Shown: piece after piece, positions 34,603 through 47,294 of the stretch
Layout of the letters: each line of letters starts with the position of its first letter
How positions within the stretch are numbered: the stretch's first letter is position 1
Assembly (NCBI GenBank): GCA_028726465.1
Contig: JAQYQB010000012.1
Coordinates: 62,001-126,000, forward strand
Reading direction: 5' to 3'
Length of the DNA: 64,000 nucleotides
Source: Mycobacteriaceae bacterium
GTDB taxonomy: Bacteria > Actinomycetota > Actinomycetes > Mycobacteriales > Mycobacteriaceae
Notes under the pieces: generated by a model
What the model was told of the DNA's origin: nothing
Database searches by the model: none
The model's input: only the letters and a program-made list of their open reading frames with translations
Program-made: the position numbers and the translations under genes

Positions 34603-34631
34603 AAAGGCCCACCCTCGCGGGTGGGCCTTTT
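34603..34631. terminator. Bidirectional terminator between YkvI-like gene and asd
   Basis: Perfect 12-bp stem AAAGGCCCACCC (34603-34614) and GGGTGGGCCTTT (34619-34630) with a TCGC tetraloop. T runs occur in both directions. It serves two convergent genes. Confidence 0.93.
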
Positions 34632-34651
34632 GCCATGGGCAGATGCCTGGT

Positions 34652-37012
<2,361 letters not shown>

Positions 37013-37034
37013 CTGCTGTTGCCACCTTTCGCGA

Positions 37035-37061
37035 ATACTAGTCTGCTTGAATACCTGTCAA
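37035..37061 (-). promoter_or_regulatory. Predicted lysC-asd promoter
   Basis: On the minus strand TTGACA (37056-37061), 15-base spacer, TAGTAT (37035-37040); a second TTGACT lies 11 bases further upstream. Transcription would begin about 15 bases before the lysC start. The spacer is shorter than ideal. Confidence 0.55.
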
Positions 37062-37175
37062 TCAGTAGTCAAGTGCTCATGTTACCCCGCGCGATTCACG
37101 GAGCCAGCATTTACATGCACCCCTTTCATGGTAGAGCTTTTTGCGCGACATCGGTGCCCCAATGGGCACAGAATT

Positions 37176-37193
37176 CCGTAGCATTCACTACGG
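37176..37193. promoter_or_regulatory. Inverted repeat overlapping the DMT-transporter -10 box
   Basis: CCGTAG (37176-37181), CATTCA, CTACGG (37188-37193). The right arm overlaps TACGGT (37189-37194), which ends seven bases before the GTG start of the transporter, so a bound repressor would block the leaderless promoter. Confidence 0.45.
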
Positions 37194-37201
37194 TTGGGTA
37201 G

Positions 37202-38065
37202 GTGTTAAGCAGTCTCGTCGCCATCTTCTTCGCCTTGGCCTCGGCCCTCACCGTGGCCTGGGGGACAGTGGTACGGCACCGGATTGCCCTCGATGCCCCC
37301 TCCTCGGTCATGCGCACCGCCATGACCCAGCCGTTGTGGTGGGTGGGCACCTTCGCCGCGCTGGCGGCCTACGGGCTGCAGGTCGTCGCCTTGGGCTTCG
37401 GCACCCTGCTCATCGTCCAGCCCATCCTGGTCATGTCCCTGATGTTCACACTGCCCTTGGCGGCCTGGTATTCCCGCCGCCGCATGAGCGGGCAGGAGAT
37501 CGGCTGGTCCCTGGTGCTGACCGTCGCGGTGGGCACGCTCATCATCCTGGGACGCCCCAGCGCCGGCAAACCACAGCCGGCCGTCTCCGACTGGGCGCCG
37601 GCGCTGCTAGTGGGCATCACCGTCATGGCGGTGCTGGCCTTTATCGGCTGGCGCCACCGCAGCCAGCGCGCCCTGATGCTCGGCACGATCTGCGGCGGCA
37701 TCTACGGGTACGTGGCGGTGCTGTCCAAGGCGGTCGTCGATATCTTCGCCCACTCCGGCGTAGGCGAGCTCCTGACCAGCTGGGAGTTCTACGCGCTTAT
37801 CGCCACCGCCGCCACCGGCACGGTGGTCCAGCAGTATTCCTTCCACGCCGGCCCGCTCAAGCAGTCGCTGCCCGCGATGACCATCGTCGAGCCCATGGTC
37901 GCCTTCCTGCTGGGCTATGCCATCCTCGGCGAGAAATTCCAGATCACCTCCGCCGCCGGCTGGGCGGTGATGGGCGTGGCGCTGGCCCTCATGATCGCAG
38001 CCACCATCGTGCTCTCCCAGCAGTCCGTCGGCAGCGGCGAGAAATCACGCAGCGAACCGCGCTAG
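37202..38065 (+). CDS. DMT-superfamily transporter (EamA-like)
   Basis: 287 residues, ten hydrophobic segments in two EamA-type halves. The second half ends with AMTIVEPMVAFLLGYAILGE (about 223-242), the conserved EamA box around Pro/Glu. Drug/metabolite transporters export amino acids or metabolites; the substrate here is unknown, although adjacency to lysC is suggestive. GTG 37202 has no ribosome binding site but lies seven bases after TACGGT, so it is probably leaderless. Confidence 0.85.
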   Translation: MLSSLVAIFFALASALTVAWGTVVRHRIALDAPSSVMRTAMTQPLWWVGTFAALAAYGLQVVALGFGTLLIVQPILVMSLMFTLPLAAWYSRRRMSGQEIGWSLVLTVAVGTLIILGRPSAGKPQPAVSDWAPALLVGITVMAVLAFIGWRHRSQRALMLGTICGGIYGYVAVLSKAVVDIFAHSGVGELLTSWEFYALIATAATGTVVQQYSFHAGPLKQSLPAMTIVEPMVAFLLGYAILGEKFQITSAAGWAVMGVALALMIAATIVLSQQSVGSGEKSRSEPR

Positions 38066-38086
38066 CCGCCGAACCGCGCTAGCCGC

Positions 38087-39235
38087 CTAGATGGCCCACT
38101 CGAACACGGCCAGCATATAGGCCGAGAACCAGGCGCCGAATAGCACCCATAGGGCCACCAGCAGCCCCATGGCCCAGCCGGGCAGGCGGCGGAAGCCGGC
38201 AACCAGCAGCGGCAGCATCACGATGACCGCCGGCAGCAGCAGCCGCGGGCGCGAGTGCATGATGCCGTCGGAGGCCAAGACGTTGACCATCAGCGCCGCG
38301 CTAAACCACCACGGCGCCAGCCCCATCCGGCGCCACGCCAGGACCAGGCACAGCGGGGCGGCCAGCATCACGGCGGTAGTCAGCAGGAAGCCGGCGTTGT
38401 CCGCGCTGGTCAGGCTCGTGCCCACCCAACGCAGGCTAGCGAGCCCGCCGTCGAAGCCGGAGTTCCAGTGCTTTTGCTGGGTCCCGAAGTACCCGCCCAC
38501 CGCGGTGAGGTGGGAATTCGCCCAGGCCAGGTAGGCCACCAGCGGGACCGTGGAGACCACCAGCCCCGCCCACGCGGACCACTGCCGGAGGCCGTAGACC
38601 AGCACGGCCAGGGCGAATGCGGCGAGCATATCCACCGCGGTCAGGCGCACCAGGCCCAGGCAGAAAACCAGCGCCGCCGCGGACCACCAGCGCCTGTCCC
38701 ACAGCGCCACCAGGGCCCAGATGGCCAGCGCCCCGAAGAGCGCCTCGGTATAGGGCATGGCAAGGACGATGGCCATCGGCGCGCCGGTCACCACCGCCGC
38801 CGCGGCCAGGCGGTAGCCCCGCCCCGGCGCGGCCCCGCAGTACAAGGCCACCCGGTTGGCCAAGGCCATGGACCCGGCGGCCAGCACGACGGTCAGCGCG
38901 ATGTTGAGCACCACCGCCAGGGTGGAATAGTGCACCCCGGTCAGCGCGTGCCCGGCGCGCAACAGGAAGGGGAAGCCGGGGAAAAACGCCAGGGTCTTCT
39001 CATAGGCCGGGCCGTCGTCGGCTATCTGGGCCTCGAAGTAGCCGTGAGCGGCGATCTGCGTGTAGTACTCGGCATCCCACTTGTTGAGCAGGTCCCCGAG
39101 GCGCTGGCCGTTAGCCGCCCCCATGCCCGCGAGTACCCCCAGGCGCAGGGCCGAACCGCCCAGGCCGACGGCCGCGGCCCCCGCCCAGTCGCGGCGGTGC
39201 AGCCGGGGCGCGTCGGTACTCTTGGTTTCTTCCAC
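38087..39235 (-). CDS. GT-C fold membrane glycosyltransferase-like protein (PIG-V-like)
   Basis: About 382 residues with roughly ten membrane segments. Early in the protein is LLNKWDAEYYTQIAAHGYFE (about 46-65), the W-D-x-x-x-Y signature of PIG-V/GT-C mannosyltransferases, followed by the aromatic motif FFPGFPFLLR. It may transfer mannose or another sugar from a polyprenyl carrier in the envelope; this is inference. GTG 39235 is taken as start since TACCAT lies eight bases upstream; the frame extends to 39388, but that extension is Arg/Cys-rich and not plausible. Confidence 0.7.
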   Translation of the reverse strand: MEETKSTDAPRLHRRDWAGAAAVGLGGSALRLGVLAGMGAANGQRLGDLLNKWDAEYYTQIAAHGYFEAQIADDGPAYEKTLAFFPGFPFLLRAGHALTGVHYSTLAVVLNIALTVVLAAGSMALANRVALYCGAAPGRGYRLAAAAVVTGAPMAIVLAMPYTEALFGALAIWALVALWDRRWWSAAALVFCLGLVRLTAVDMLAAFALAVLVYGLRQWSAWAGLVVSTVPLVAYLAWANSHLTAVGGYFGTQQKHWNSGFDGGLASLRWVGTSLTSADNAGFLLTTAVMLAAPLCLVLAWRRMGLAPWWFSAALMVNVLASDGIMHSRPRLLLPAVIVMLPLLVAGFRRLPGWAMGLLVALWVLFGAWFSAYMLAVFEWAI

Positions 39236-39366
39236 GTCTGAAAATGGTAGCGGCCCGCCGCGCGCACGGGAAGCCGCAGCACACCTCGCGCACGGCTGGG
39301 GTTTTCCTCCCCGCGGCGTCGCCACAGCGCAGAATTTCCCATCTAATGAAATAAAAGAATATTTAG

Positions 39367-39395
39367 TTGCCACCCCGTGGAATGGCATGTAGTCT
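39367..39395 (+). promoter_or_regulatory. leuA leader promoter
   Basis: TTGCCA (39367-39372), 17-base spacer, TAGTCT (39390-39395). The -10 ends seven bases before the leader-peptide ATG at 39403, so transcription should start at or next to that A. Confidence 0.8.
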
Positions 39396-39402
39396 GTGCC
39401 AC

Positions 39403-39450
39403 ATGACTTCGCGGCAAATGCTACTACTTATCAGCCGCGGTGGGATTTAG
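39403..39450 (+). CDS. Leucine leader peptide of leuA
   Basis: Fifteen-codon ORF encoding MTSRQMLLLISRGGI. It holds three consecutive leucine codons CTA-CTA-CTT, all rarely used in this high-GC genome where CTG/CTC dominate. It starts at the predicted transcription start (leaderless) and lies 280 bp upstream of leuA. A perfect 8-bp hairpin (39477-39495) and further pairing (39511-39535) follow. This is the layout expected for ribosome-mediated control by leucyl-tRNA supply, a mode predicted for actinobacterial leuA genes. Confidence 0.8.
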   Translation: MTSRQMLLLISRGGI

Positions 39451-39476
39451 CCCCAGCCCGGTTTGCCCGACGGTTT

Positions 39477-39495
39477 GGATGCAGGCACTGCATCC
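39477..39495 (+). promoter_or_regulatory. Leader hairpin in leuA 5' region
   Basis: GGATGCAG (39477-39484), loop GCA, CTGCATCC (39488-39495), a perfect 8-bp stem 26 bases after the leader-peptide stop. The flanking CGGT (39471-39474) and ACCG (39500-39503) extend the pairing. The rest of the leader to 39730 is GC-rich and can fold further, including GGTCA/TGACC around 39512-39535. I see no classical terminator T run except TTTT at 39617-39620. Confidence 0.6.
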
Positions 39496-39571
39496 CCCGA
39501 CCGGCAGATTGCGGTCAGCGCCCCGCCGCGGTGACCTCGCCGCGCCCGTGCCGGCTTATCCCCTACGCTGA

Positions 39572-41548
<1,977 letters not shown>

Positions 41549-41559
41549 CGCTTTCCCGC

Positions 41560-41598
41560 GCCCGCCCCGGCTGGGTTCTCCCCCAGCCCGGGGCGGGC
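41560..41598 (+). terminator. GC-rich hairpin after leuA
   Basis: GCCCGCCCCGG-CTGGG (41560-41575) pairs with CCCAG-CCCGGGGCGGGC (41582-41598) with one bulged C. It is 11 bp after the leuA stop. No T run follows, so it may terminate weakly. Confidence 0.65.
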
Positions 41599-41710
41599 CC
41601 GCGCGATTTGGTCCACCCCCTAAACTAGCTCCCGAGTCTGGGCCCCTAGCCCACCATTTCCCTGCGTATCCCCGTAACGCGCCCGGCGGCCCGCGGGTTG
41701 GCATTAGCAG

Positions 41711-41739
41711 TTGCCGACTTAAAGCTACTTAGATAATAC
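41711..41739 (+). promoter_or_regulatory. Promoter of the duplicated-domain membrane protein gene
   Basis: TTGCCG (41711-41716), 17-base spacer, TAATAC (41734-41739), in an AT-rich patch. Transcription would start near 41746, giving an 84-base leader ending with a strong ribosome binding site. The gap 41599-41710 shows nothing else. Confidence 0.75.
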
Positions 41740-41829
41740 TTAGGTACTGCATACTTCGTGCCCGCGTGCCCAAGCGCACACGGTCGCACGCGTGGTCATT
41801 GTCCTCAGGTTTCTAAGTCAGGAGGTGGA

Positions 41830-43590
41830 ATGGACTCTACCTACGCGGTCCCTTTCCGGGGCTTCGGGACAACCCGCAAGCTGCCCGTACAGGGAGTATC
41901 CCCGGAGGTCTTTACCGACCTATTGTCTTCCCGCAGCGATCGCTTAGTGGACTGTACCTTAAGCGCCCGCGCGGCCGGCACGGGCTTCGACGTGCTGGTG
42001 GATGACCTAGTCATCGGCCAGTTGGCGCCCGAGTTCGCCAACGCCTATTCCGAGCTCGCCTGGGTTCTGGAGGCAGGCCTGTCACCCCTGGTGACCGCCG
42101 AGGTTCGCCTGACCGACGACTGGCCGGAGTTCTCCCTGCTGTTGCCGCGGCCGGGCCTATGCGTGCCCGTCAACAACCCGCCGGCGACCCCGTGGGCCAT
42201 GCTCCCGGGCAGCGACTGCGGCGAGGGGCTCGTCCTGCGCGATTTCGAATCCGGGCTGCCGCACCTGCCGGAAGGCGACCAGCATGTCCTCGTCACGCTC
42301 ACGGCCGAGCGGCACCTGACCCGCTACCGCGTCCACGCCATCATCAACGACCACGTCGTGGGGGAATTCTCCGGATCGCAGGCGCAGCACCTGGCCCGCA
42401 CCGTGGTGCACCTGAACCACTCCGGCCGCACCGACGCCCGCTCCAGCCATGGGGCCACCGTGGTGCTGGCCTCGACCTCCGCCGCGGCACTGACCGCCCT
42501 CGCCGCCGCCCGGGCGAAGGCCTCCACCGCGCAGGCCTCTTTCTTCACCGGCGCTTACGGGTCCTCCGGCGCGGCGGGCCTCGGGACGGCCGGCGCTACC
42601 GCCGCCTCGGGCACCGCTGCCACCACCGCATCTACCGCATCCACCGCCACCGCAATCGGGGCGGGCAGCGCCACCGGGTTGAGTACCTCTGCCCTGGCCG
42701 TCGCCTCGAGCGTGCTAGTAGCCGTGGGCGGATTCGCCGTCACCTCCGCGAACTGGAACAAGGCGGAAGACCCGGACTATTCCGGTGGGCGCACCATCGC
42801 CGCCTCCTCCCCGCGCCAGCCTGCTGCCCCGACGCGCGCACACCGTCCCGGCTCCCCCGCTCCCAGCGCAGCCCCCGCCGGCGCGGATGGCAGCCGCCCC
42901 GCCCAGTCCGCGGCGCCGGCTGAGCCGGAGCCTGACCACACCAGCGTCCTACAGCCGGTTCTTGTGCAACTGGGCCTGTCTGAGCCGCTCCTGCCCGATC
43001 CGGGCCTGGCCCTAGCCGCTCCGCTGCTCCCCGCGCTGGCGGCCCCGGCCGCGGCCCCGGCGGACTTCCTCGATCCCCAGGTGATAATCCCCGTCACCGC
43101 GGGAAGCGGCCAGGGGACGTCCCCCACCCCGGATCCCGCGTACGGCTCCACCCCCGCTACCGGCACTACCCCCACCAGCGGTACCGCGCCCCGGAGCACC
43201 CGTAGCACCGGCACCCGCGACAGGAGCGCCGCGCGAACCACGCTCACCACGGGGACCGCGGCCACTACCCCGGGTTTTACGGGGCGCTCGCGCTCGGTAG
43301 AGCCCACGGATGACTCGACGGGGCCGACGGTCCCGCTGGGGCCGACAGATCCCACGTCGACTTCCAGTTCTTCCGGCACCACCCCGACCCCGGCAGCAAC
43401 AACGACGCCAACGACGCCGACGACTGCTGCGCCGACTACGGCGCCCACCACGCCGACCGGGGAGCCGACGCCGGATAGGTCGGAGTGGACCGCGGAGGCT
43501 ACCGCGACTATCCACGTGACGTTTAGCGCGGAACGCTCCACCGAACCGGCAGAGCCCACGGCTGCGGAGACTGCGGAGCCCACCCCTTAA
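41830..43590 (+). CDS. Membrane protein with duplicated N-terminal domain and Pro/Thr/Ala-rich tail
   Basis: 586 residues, no recognised family. Two similar alpha/beta units are visible: the first (about 38-110) has DVLVDDLVIGQLAPEFANAY, the second (about 150-210) RVHAIINDHVVGEFSGSQAQ. Each is a strand pair with Val-Ile-Gly/Val-Val-Gly-Glu followed by an amphipathic helix, suggesting an internal duplication. An Ala/Thr-rich stretch and one probable membrane segment (about 275-302) follow. The last 280 residues are low-complexity Pro/Ala/Thr/Ser, probably extracytoplasmic or wall-spanning. ATG 41830 has an excellent AGGAGGTGG; the frame opens at 41758, before that site. Confidence 0.75.
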   Translation: MDSTYAVPFRGFGTTRKLPVQGVSPEVFTDLLSSRSDRLVDCTLSARAAGTGFDVLVDDLVIGQLAPEFANAYSELAWVLEAGLSPLVTAEVRLTDDWPEFSLLLPRPGLCVPVNNPPATPWAMLPGSDCGEGLVLRDFESGLPHLPEGDQHVLVTLTAERHLTRYRVHAIINDHVVGEFSGSQAQHLARTVVHLNHSGRTDARSSHGATVVLASTSAAALTALAAARAKASTAQASFFTGAYGSSGAAGLGTAGATAASGTAATTASTASTATAIGAGSATGLSTSALAVASSVLVAVGGFAVTSANWNKAEDPDYSGGRTIAASSPRQPAAPTRAHRPGSPAPSAAPAGADGSRPAQSAAPAEPEPDHTSVLQPVLVQLGLSEPLLPDPGLALAAPLLPALAAPAAAPADFLDPQVIIPVTAGSGQGTSPTPDPAYGSTPATGTTPTSGTAPRSTRSTGTRDRSAARTTLTTGTAATTPGFTGRSRSVEPTDDSTGPTVPLGPTDPTSTSSSSGTTPTPAATTTPTTPTTAAPTTAPTTPTGEPTPDRSEWTAEATATIHVTFSAERSTEPAEPTAAETAEPTP

Positions 43591-43666
43591 ACGGCGGGGC
43601 GCCGGTCTTGGCACTAGGGGCCCTGCTAATCGTCCCAGCGGAAAACGGTGAACTAGACTAGCCTCA

Positions 43667-45175
43667 ATGAGTACTTCACCTGCGCGCCCGAACAACGGTT
43701 CCGGGTCTGAGTCCGCGACCTCGGCTGGGTCGACTCCGCCCAAGCCGCACGACCCGCGCGCCCAGCTTCCGGAGGACGCCGCGGCGGAACAGGCCGCCCC
43801 CGCCGCGGCGGACTTCCCCTTCGTCGCCCTGACCGTGCAGACCACCGGCATCCACCCGTCCACGGCCCGGCTCGTGGCCCTGGACGCGGTGACCTTCAAC
43901 GCCGCCGGGGAAGTTGGCCAGGATTTCCACGCCGTCCTCAACCCCGGCAGCGATCCCGGCCCTAGGCACCTGCACGGGCTCAGCCACGAGGAGGTCTCCG
44001 CCGGCCAGAACTTCTCCCGGATCCTCAAACCCCTGGACCGTCTCCTGGACGGGCGCACCCTGGTCGTGCACGACACCCCCTTCGCGTGGGGATTCGTGGT
44101 CTCCGAGGCCCGGCGCGCCATGACGGCCGCGGCCCGGCAGAACCGGAGTCGCAACCGCAACCGCGGCAACAACCGCCGCCGCCGGCAGAAGGTCGGCCAC
44201 GTGCCGGCCCCGGAGCTGATCATCGACACACTGGCCTCCGCGCGGCGCCAGGGCGCCCAGCTCGAGGACATCCGGCTGGCCACCACCGCCCGCCACTGCG
44301 GGGTGCTGACCCCGAGCGCGGTCGCCACCACGGAGCGGGCCAACGTCCCGGAATCGCAGACCTCTCGCGAGGCCACCGAGCTCCTCGTGGCCCTCTACCT
44401 CGCCCAGGCCGAGCGCGGGCCGCTGGCTGCCACCACCCCGGACGAGGTGCGCGGCGATAAATTCGGCCTGCAGCGCTCCCACCTGCGTGTGGACGCGGAG
44501 GAGGCCCCGCGCATCCACCAGAACCCCGGCCCCTACCGGCCCGGGCACGAGCTGGAGCCGGGTATGGAGATCGTCGTGGCCCCGGAGATCACGGCGGACC
44601 CGGACGAGATCATCGCCGCCATTACCCGGCACGAGCTCAACTACTCGGAAAAGCTCAGCCGGGAGACCTCCCTGGTGGTCTGCAACGTCACCACCGACCT
44701 GGTGGGCAAGCCCATGCACGCCCACCGCAAGGGCATCCCGCTGATGTCGGACCGGGCCTTCCTCGAGGCCGTCGAGCGCATCACTCCCGCCAGCGAGCAG
44801 GCCGGCGCGGATAACGCCGCGGCACAAGAGGCCGAGGGAAACAACACCACCGGCGCCAACCGGGGCGCGCGCAGCTCCCGCGGCGGCCGGGCCGAGGACA
44901 ACGGCTCGCGTCGCTCGCGCCGCAGCCAGCGGCGGCGCCGGCGCAGCAGCCGCGGCGGGGCGAACCGCTCCGGGTCCAACAACTCCAGCGCCCAGTCGGG
45001 TTCCGCGCCGGAGCATGCGGCGGGGGCGAAAACCGACTCGCCGTCGCCGGGTAATGGCGAAGGCGCAGGGCAGGGCGGCTCCCGCGGCTCCCGGCGCAAG
45101 CGCGGCGGGCGGCGGCGCGGTGGGCGCGGCAACCGCGGCGGGCAGCGCAACAGCAAACCGCAGGCAAATTCTTAA
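43667..45175 (+). CDS. DnaQ/DEDDh exonuclease-like protein with BRCT-like domain and basic tail, catalytic residues lost
   Basis: 502 residues. The first domain (about 50-235) has the fold pattern of DNA polymerase III epsilon, but motif Exo I reads ALTVQTTG instead of xxDxExTG (Thr56, Gln58), Exo II reads VVHDTPFAWGF with Ala for the Asp after Phe, and the late HxAxxDA is replaced. It is therefore probably not a nuclease. A BRCT-like unit follows (SLVVCNVTTDLVGKP...GIPLMS, about 330-360), then an Arg/Gly/Ser-rich nucleic-acid-binding tail (about 400-502). TAGACT ends seven bases before ATG 43667, so translation is leaderless. C. glutamicum has a 'DNA polymerase III epsilon' gene at this place. 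Confidence 0.8.
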   Translation: MSTSPARPNNGSGSESATSAGSTPPKPHDPRAQLPEDAAAEQAAPAAADFPFVALTVQTTGIHPSTARLVALDAVTFNAAGEVGQDFHAVLNPGSDPGPRHLHGLSHEEVSAGQNFSRILKPLDRLLDGRTLVVHDTPFAWGFVVSEARRAMTAAARQNRSRNRNRGNNRRRRQKVGHVPAPELIIDTLASARRQGAQLEDIRLATTARHCGVLTPSAVATTERANVPESQTSREATELLVALYLAQAERGPLAATTPDEVRGDKFGLQRSHLRVDAEEAPRIHQNPGPYRPGHELEPGMEIVVAPEITADPDEIIAAITRHELNYSEKLSRETSLVVCNVTTDLVGKPMHAHRKGIPLMSDRAFLEAVERITPASEQAGADNAAAQEAEGNNTTGANRGARSSRGGRAEDNGSRRSRRSQRRRRRSSRGGANRSGSNNSSAQSGSAPEHAAGAKTDSPSPGNGEGAGQGGSRGSRRKRGGRRRGGRGNRGGQRNSKPQANS

Positions 45176-45232
45176 AACCCCACCCGCGTGCACAATCGCG
45201 CCCGGGCCCACCGGCGGACTAACCTGTAGCCT

Positions 45233-46546
45233 ATGAGTTTTAACCTACGCAGAACGCTCAGGAAGGTGCGGACGTCCGTCGCCACCTCGGCCGCGAACCT
45301 GGCCACCACGGCTTCCCGCGCCACCGGGCGCGGCGCCGGCGGGATGATCGGCGGCCTGGTGGCCAACGCCATCGACCCGAGCATCATGTCCTCCCTGGGC
45401 GGCGGCCGCCCGGCCGTCCTGGTCACCGGCACCAACGGCAAGTCCACCACCACCCGGATGCTGGCCGCGGCCCTGCGTACGCGCCACACCGTGGCCACCA
45501 ACGACGGCGGCGACAACATGGACGCCGGCATCATCTCCGCCCTGCTGGCGGGCAAGGAGGCCTCCCACCTGGTCCTCGAGGTCGATGAGCTGCACGTGCC
45601 GCACGTGGCCGACAACCTGAACCCGCAGGCGCTGGTGCTGCTGAACCTCTCGCGCGATCAGCTCGACCGCGTGGGCGAGATCAACAAGATCGAGCGCGCC
45701 CTGCGCTCCTGCGTGGAGGCCCACCCGGACATGCTGGTCATCGCCAACTGCGACGACGTGCTGATGACCTCGGTGGCCTACGACGCCCCGAATGTCATCT
45801 GGGTGGCGGCCGGCGCCGGCTGGCTGGGCGACTCCGTGACCTGCCCGCGCACCGGCGGCCACGTGGTCCGCGAACCGGAGGACTGGTACGCGGTCAAGAA
45901 GCTGCCCGACGGGCGTGAATTCCGCCGCCCGCAGCCGGAGTGGACGGTCAGCGAAGAGGGCATCATAAGCCCCGCGGGCACCTTCCCGCTGAACCTGGCG
46001 CTTCCCGGGCGCGCCAATCGCGGTAACGCGGCCCAGGCCGTCGCCGCCGCCGCGGAGGCCTTCGGCATTGCTACCGACGCCGCCGTCACCGCCGTGGAAA
46101 GCATCGACGACGTGGCCGGGCGCTATTCCACCATCACCCGCGGCGAGCACGAGATCCGCCTGCTGCTGGCCAAGAACCCGGCCGGCTGGCAGGAAGCGCT
46201 GTCCATGGTGGACCGCAGCGCCGAGGGGCTGGTGATTGCCACCAACGGCCAGGTGGCCGACGGCGTGGACATGTCCTGGCTGTGGGACGTGCGCTTCGAG
46301 GACTTCGAAGGCATTTCCGTCAAGGCCGCCGGCGAGCGCGGCACCGACCTGGCGGTGCGCTTGGTCTACGCGGACATTACCCACGAGCTCATCCCGGATC
46401 CGGTCCAGGCCATCGACGCCTGCCCGCCGGGCCGCGTGGAGGTCCTGGCCAACTACACCGCCTTCCGCGATCTGAAAAAGGCCTTAGAGCGCGACGCCGC
46501 TGCGCAGCACGACAACTCGGAGAATAAGGAGAACCGCCATGCCTAA
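45233..46546 (+). CDS. murT: Lipid II isoglutaminyl synthase, MurT subunit
   Basis: Mur-ligase-like subunit which, with GatD, amidates the D-Glu of the stem peptide in lipid II; 437 residues. The ATP loop is TGTNGKSTTT (about 64-73), the central Mur ligase domain follows, and a DUF1727 C-terminus carries the GatD-binding region. The four-cysteine zinc ribbon of S. aureus MurT is not intact: only one Cys remains in TCPRTGGHVV, and the later CxxC is replaced (EFRRPQPEW context). TAACCT ends seven bases before ATG 45233, a leaderless start. gatD overlaps its end. Confidence 0.93.
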   Translation: MSFNLRRTLRKVRTSVATSAANLATTASRATGRGAGGMIGGLVANAIDPSIMSSLGGGRPAVLVTGTNGKSTTTRMLAAALRTRHTVATNDGGDNMDAGIISALLAGKEASHLVLEVDELHVPHVADNLNPQALVLLNLSRDQLDRVGEINKIERALRSCVEAHPDMLVIANCDDVLMTSVAYDAPNVIWVAAGAGWLGDSVTCPRTGGHVVREPEDWYAVKKLPDGREFRRPQPEWTVSEEGIISPAGTFPLNLALPGRANRGNAAQAVAAAAEAFGIATDAAVTAVESIDDVAGRYSTITRGEHEIRLLLAKNPAGWQEALSMVDRSAEGLVIATNGQVADGVDMSWLWDVRFEDFEGISVKAAGERGTDLAVRLVYADITHELIPDPVQAIDACPPGRVEVLANYTAFRDLKKALERDAAAQHDNSENKENRHA

Positions 46547-47294
46547 TACCCTGTCCATCGGCCTGATTCTTCCCGATGTCTTGGGCACCTACGGCGACGA
46601 CGGCAACGCCCTGGTGCTGCGCCAGCGCGCCCGGCTGCGCGGCTTCGACGCCGAGATCGTGCCCATCAAGCTGGGCGAGGCGGTCCCGGAACAGCTGGAC
46701 ATCTACACCCTCGGCGGCGGCGAGGACTCGGCCCAGATCCTGGCCGCGGAGCACCTCATCTCCGACGGCGGCCTGATCCGCGCCGCCCACGCCGGGCGCC
46801 CCATCTTCGCCATCTGCGCGGGCCTGCAGGTCTTAGGCGAGTCCTTCCGCGCCTCCGGGCGCGTGGTCGACGGCGTCGGCCTGCTGGACGCGACCACCTC
46901 TCCCCTGCAGGAACGCGCCATCGGTGAGGTCCAGTCCACCCCCTGGGCGGCCGGCTACACCAGCGAGCTGACCGAGCCGCTGACCGGCTTCGAAAACCAC
47001 CTGGGCGCGACCATCCTGGGCCCGTCGGCCCAGCCCCTGGGTATCGTCAAGCGCGGCACCGGCAACAGCGATGCCGCCGCCACCGCCGATCTGCCCGACG
47101 CCAAGCAGCAGCGCGTCGGCGAGGGCGCGGTCCAGGACAGCGTCATCGCCACCTATATGCACGGCCCGGCCCTGGCCCGCAACCCGCAGCTGGCCGATCT
47201 GCTGCTGGCCCGCGCCACCGGCCAGCGGCTCCAGGACCTGGCTCCGCTGGACCTGCCGGCGGTCCAGCAGCTGCGGGCGGAGCGCCTGGCCTAG
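46539..47294 (+). CDS. gatD: Lipid II isoglutaminyl synthase, GatD glutaminase subunit
   Basis: CobB/CobQ-like class I glutamine amidotransferase of 251 residues that supplies ammonia to MurT. The nucleophile is in [14 protein letters not shown] (about 90-103) and the catalytic His in [11 protein letters not shown] (about 206-216). AAGGAG precedes ATG 46539, which lies eight bases inside murT, so the two are translationally coupled. Its stop codon shares CTAG with the convergent recR stop. Amidated D-iGln is needed for L,D-crosslinking in this order of bacteria. Confidence 0.94.
   Translation: MPNTLSIGLILPDVLGTYGDDGNALVLRQRARLRGFDAEIVPIKLGEAVPEQLDIYTLGGGEDSAQILAAEHLISDGGLIRAAHAGRPIFAICAGLQVLGESFRASGRVVDGVGLLDATTSPLQERAIGEVQSTPWAAGYTSELTEPLTGFENHLGATILGPSAQPLGIVKRGTGNSDAAATADLPDAKQQRVGEGAVQDSVIATYMHGPALARNPQLADLLLARATGQRLQDLAPLDLPAVQQLRAERLA

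Noticed and set aside
39235..39388. N-terminal extension of the GT-C-like gene to ATG 39388
   Set aside because: The added residues are Cys/Arg-rich and unlike a membrane protein start. A promoter-like element sits just before GTG 39235.
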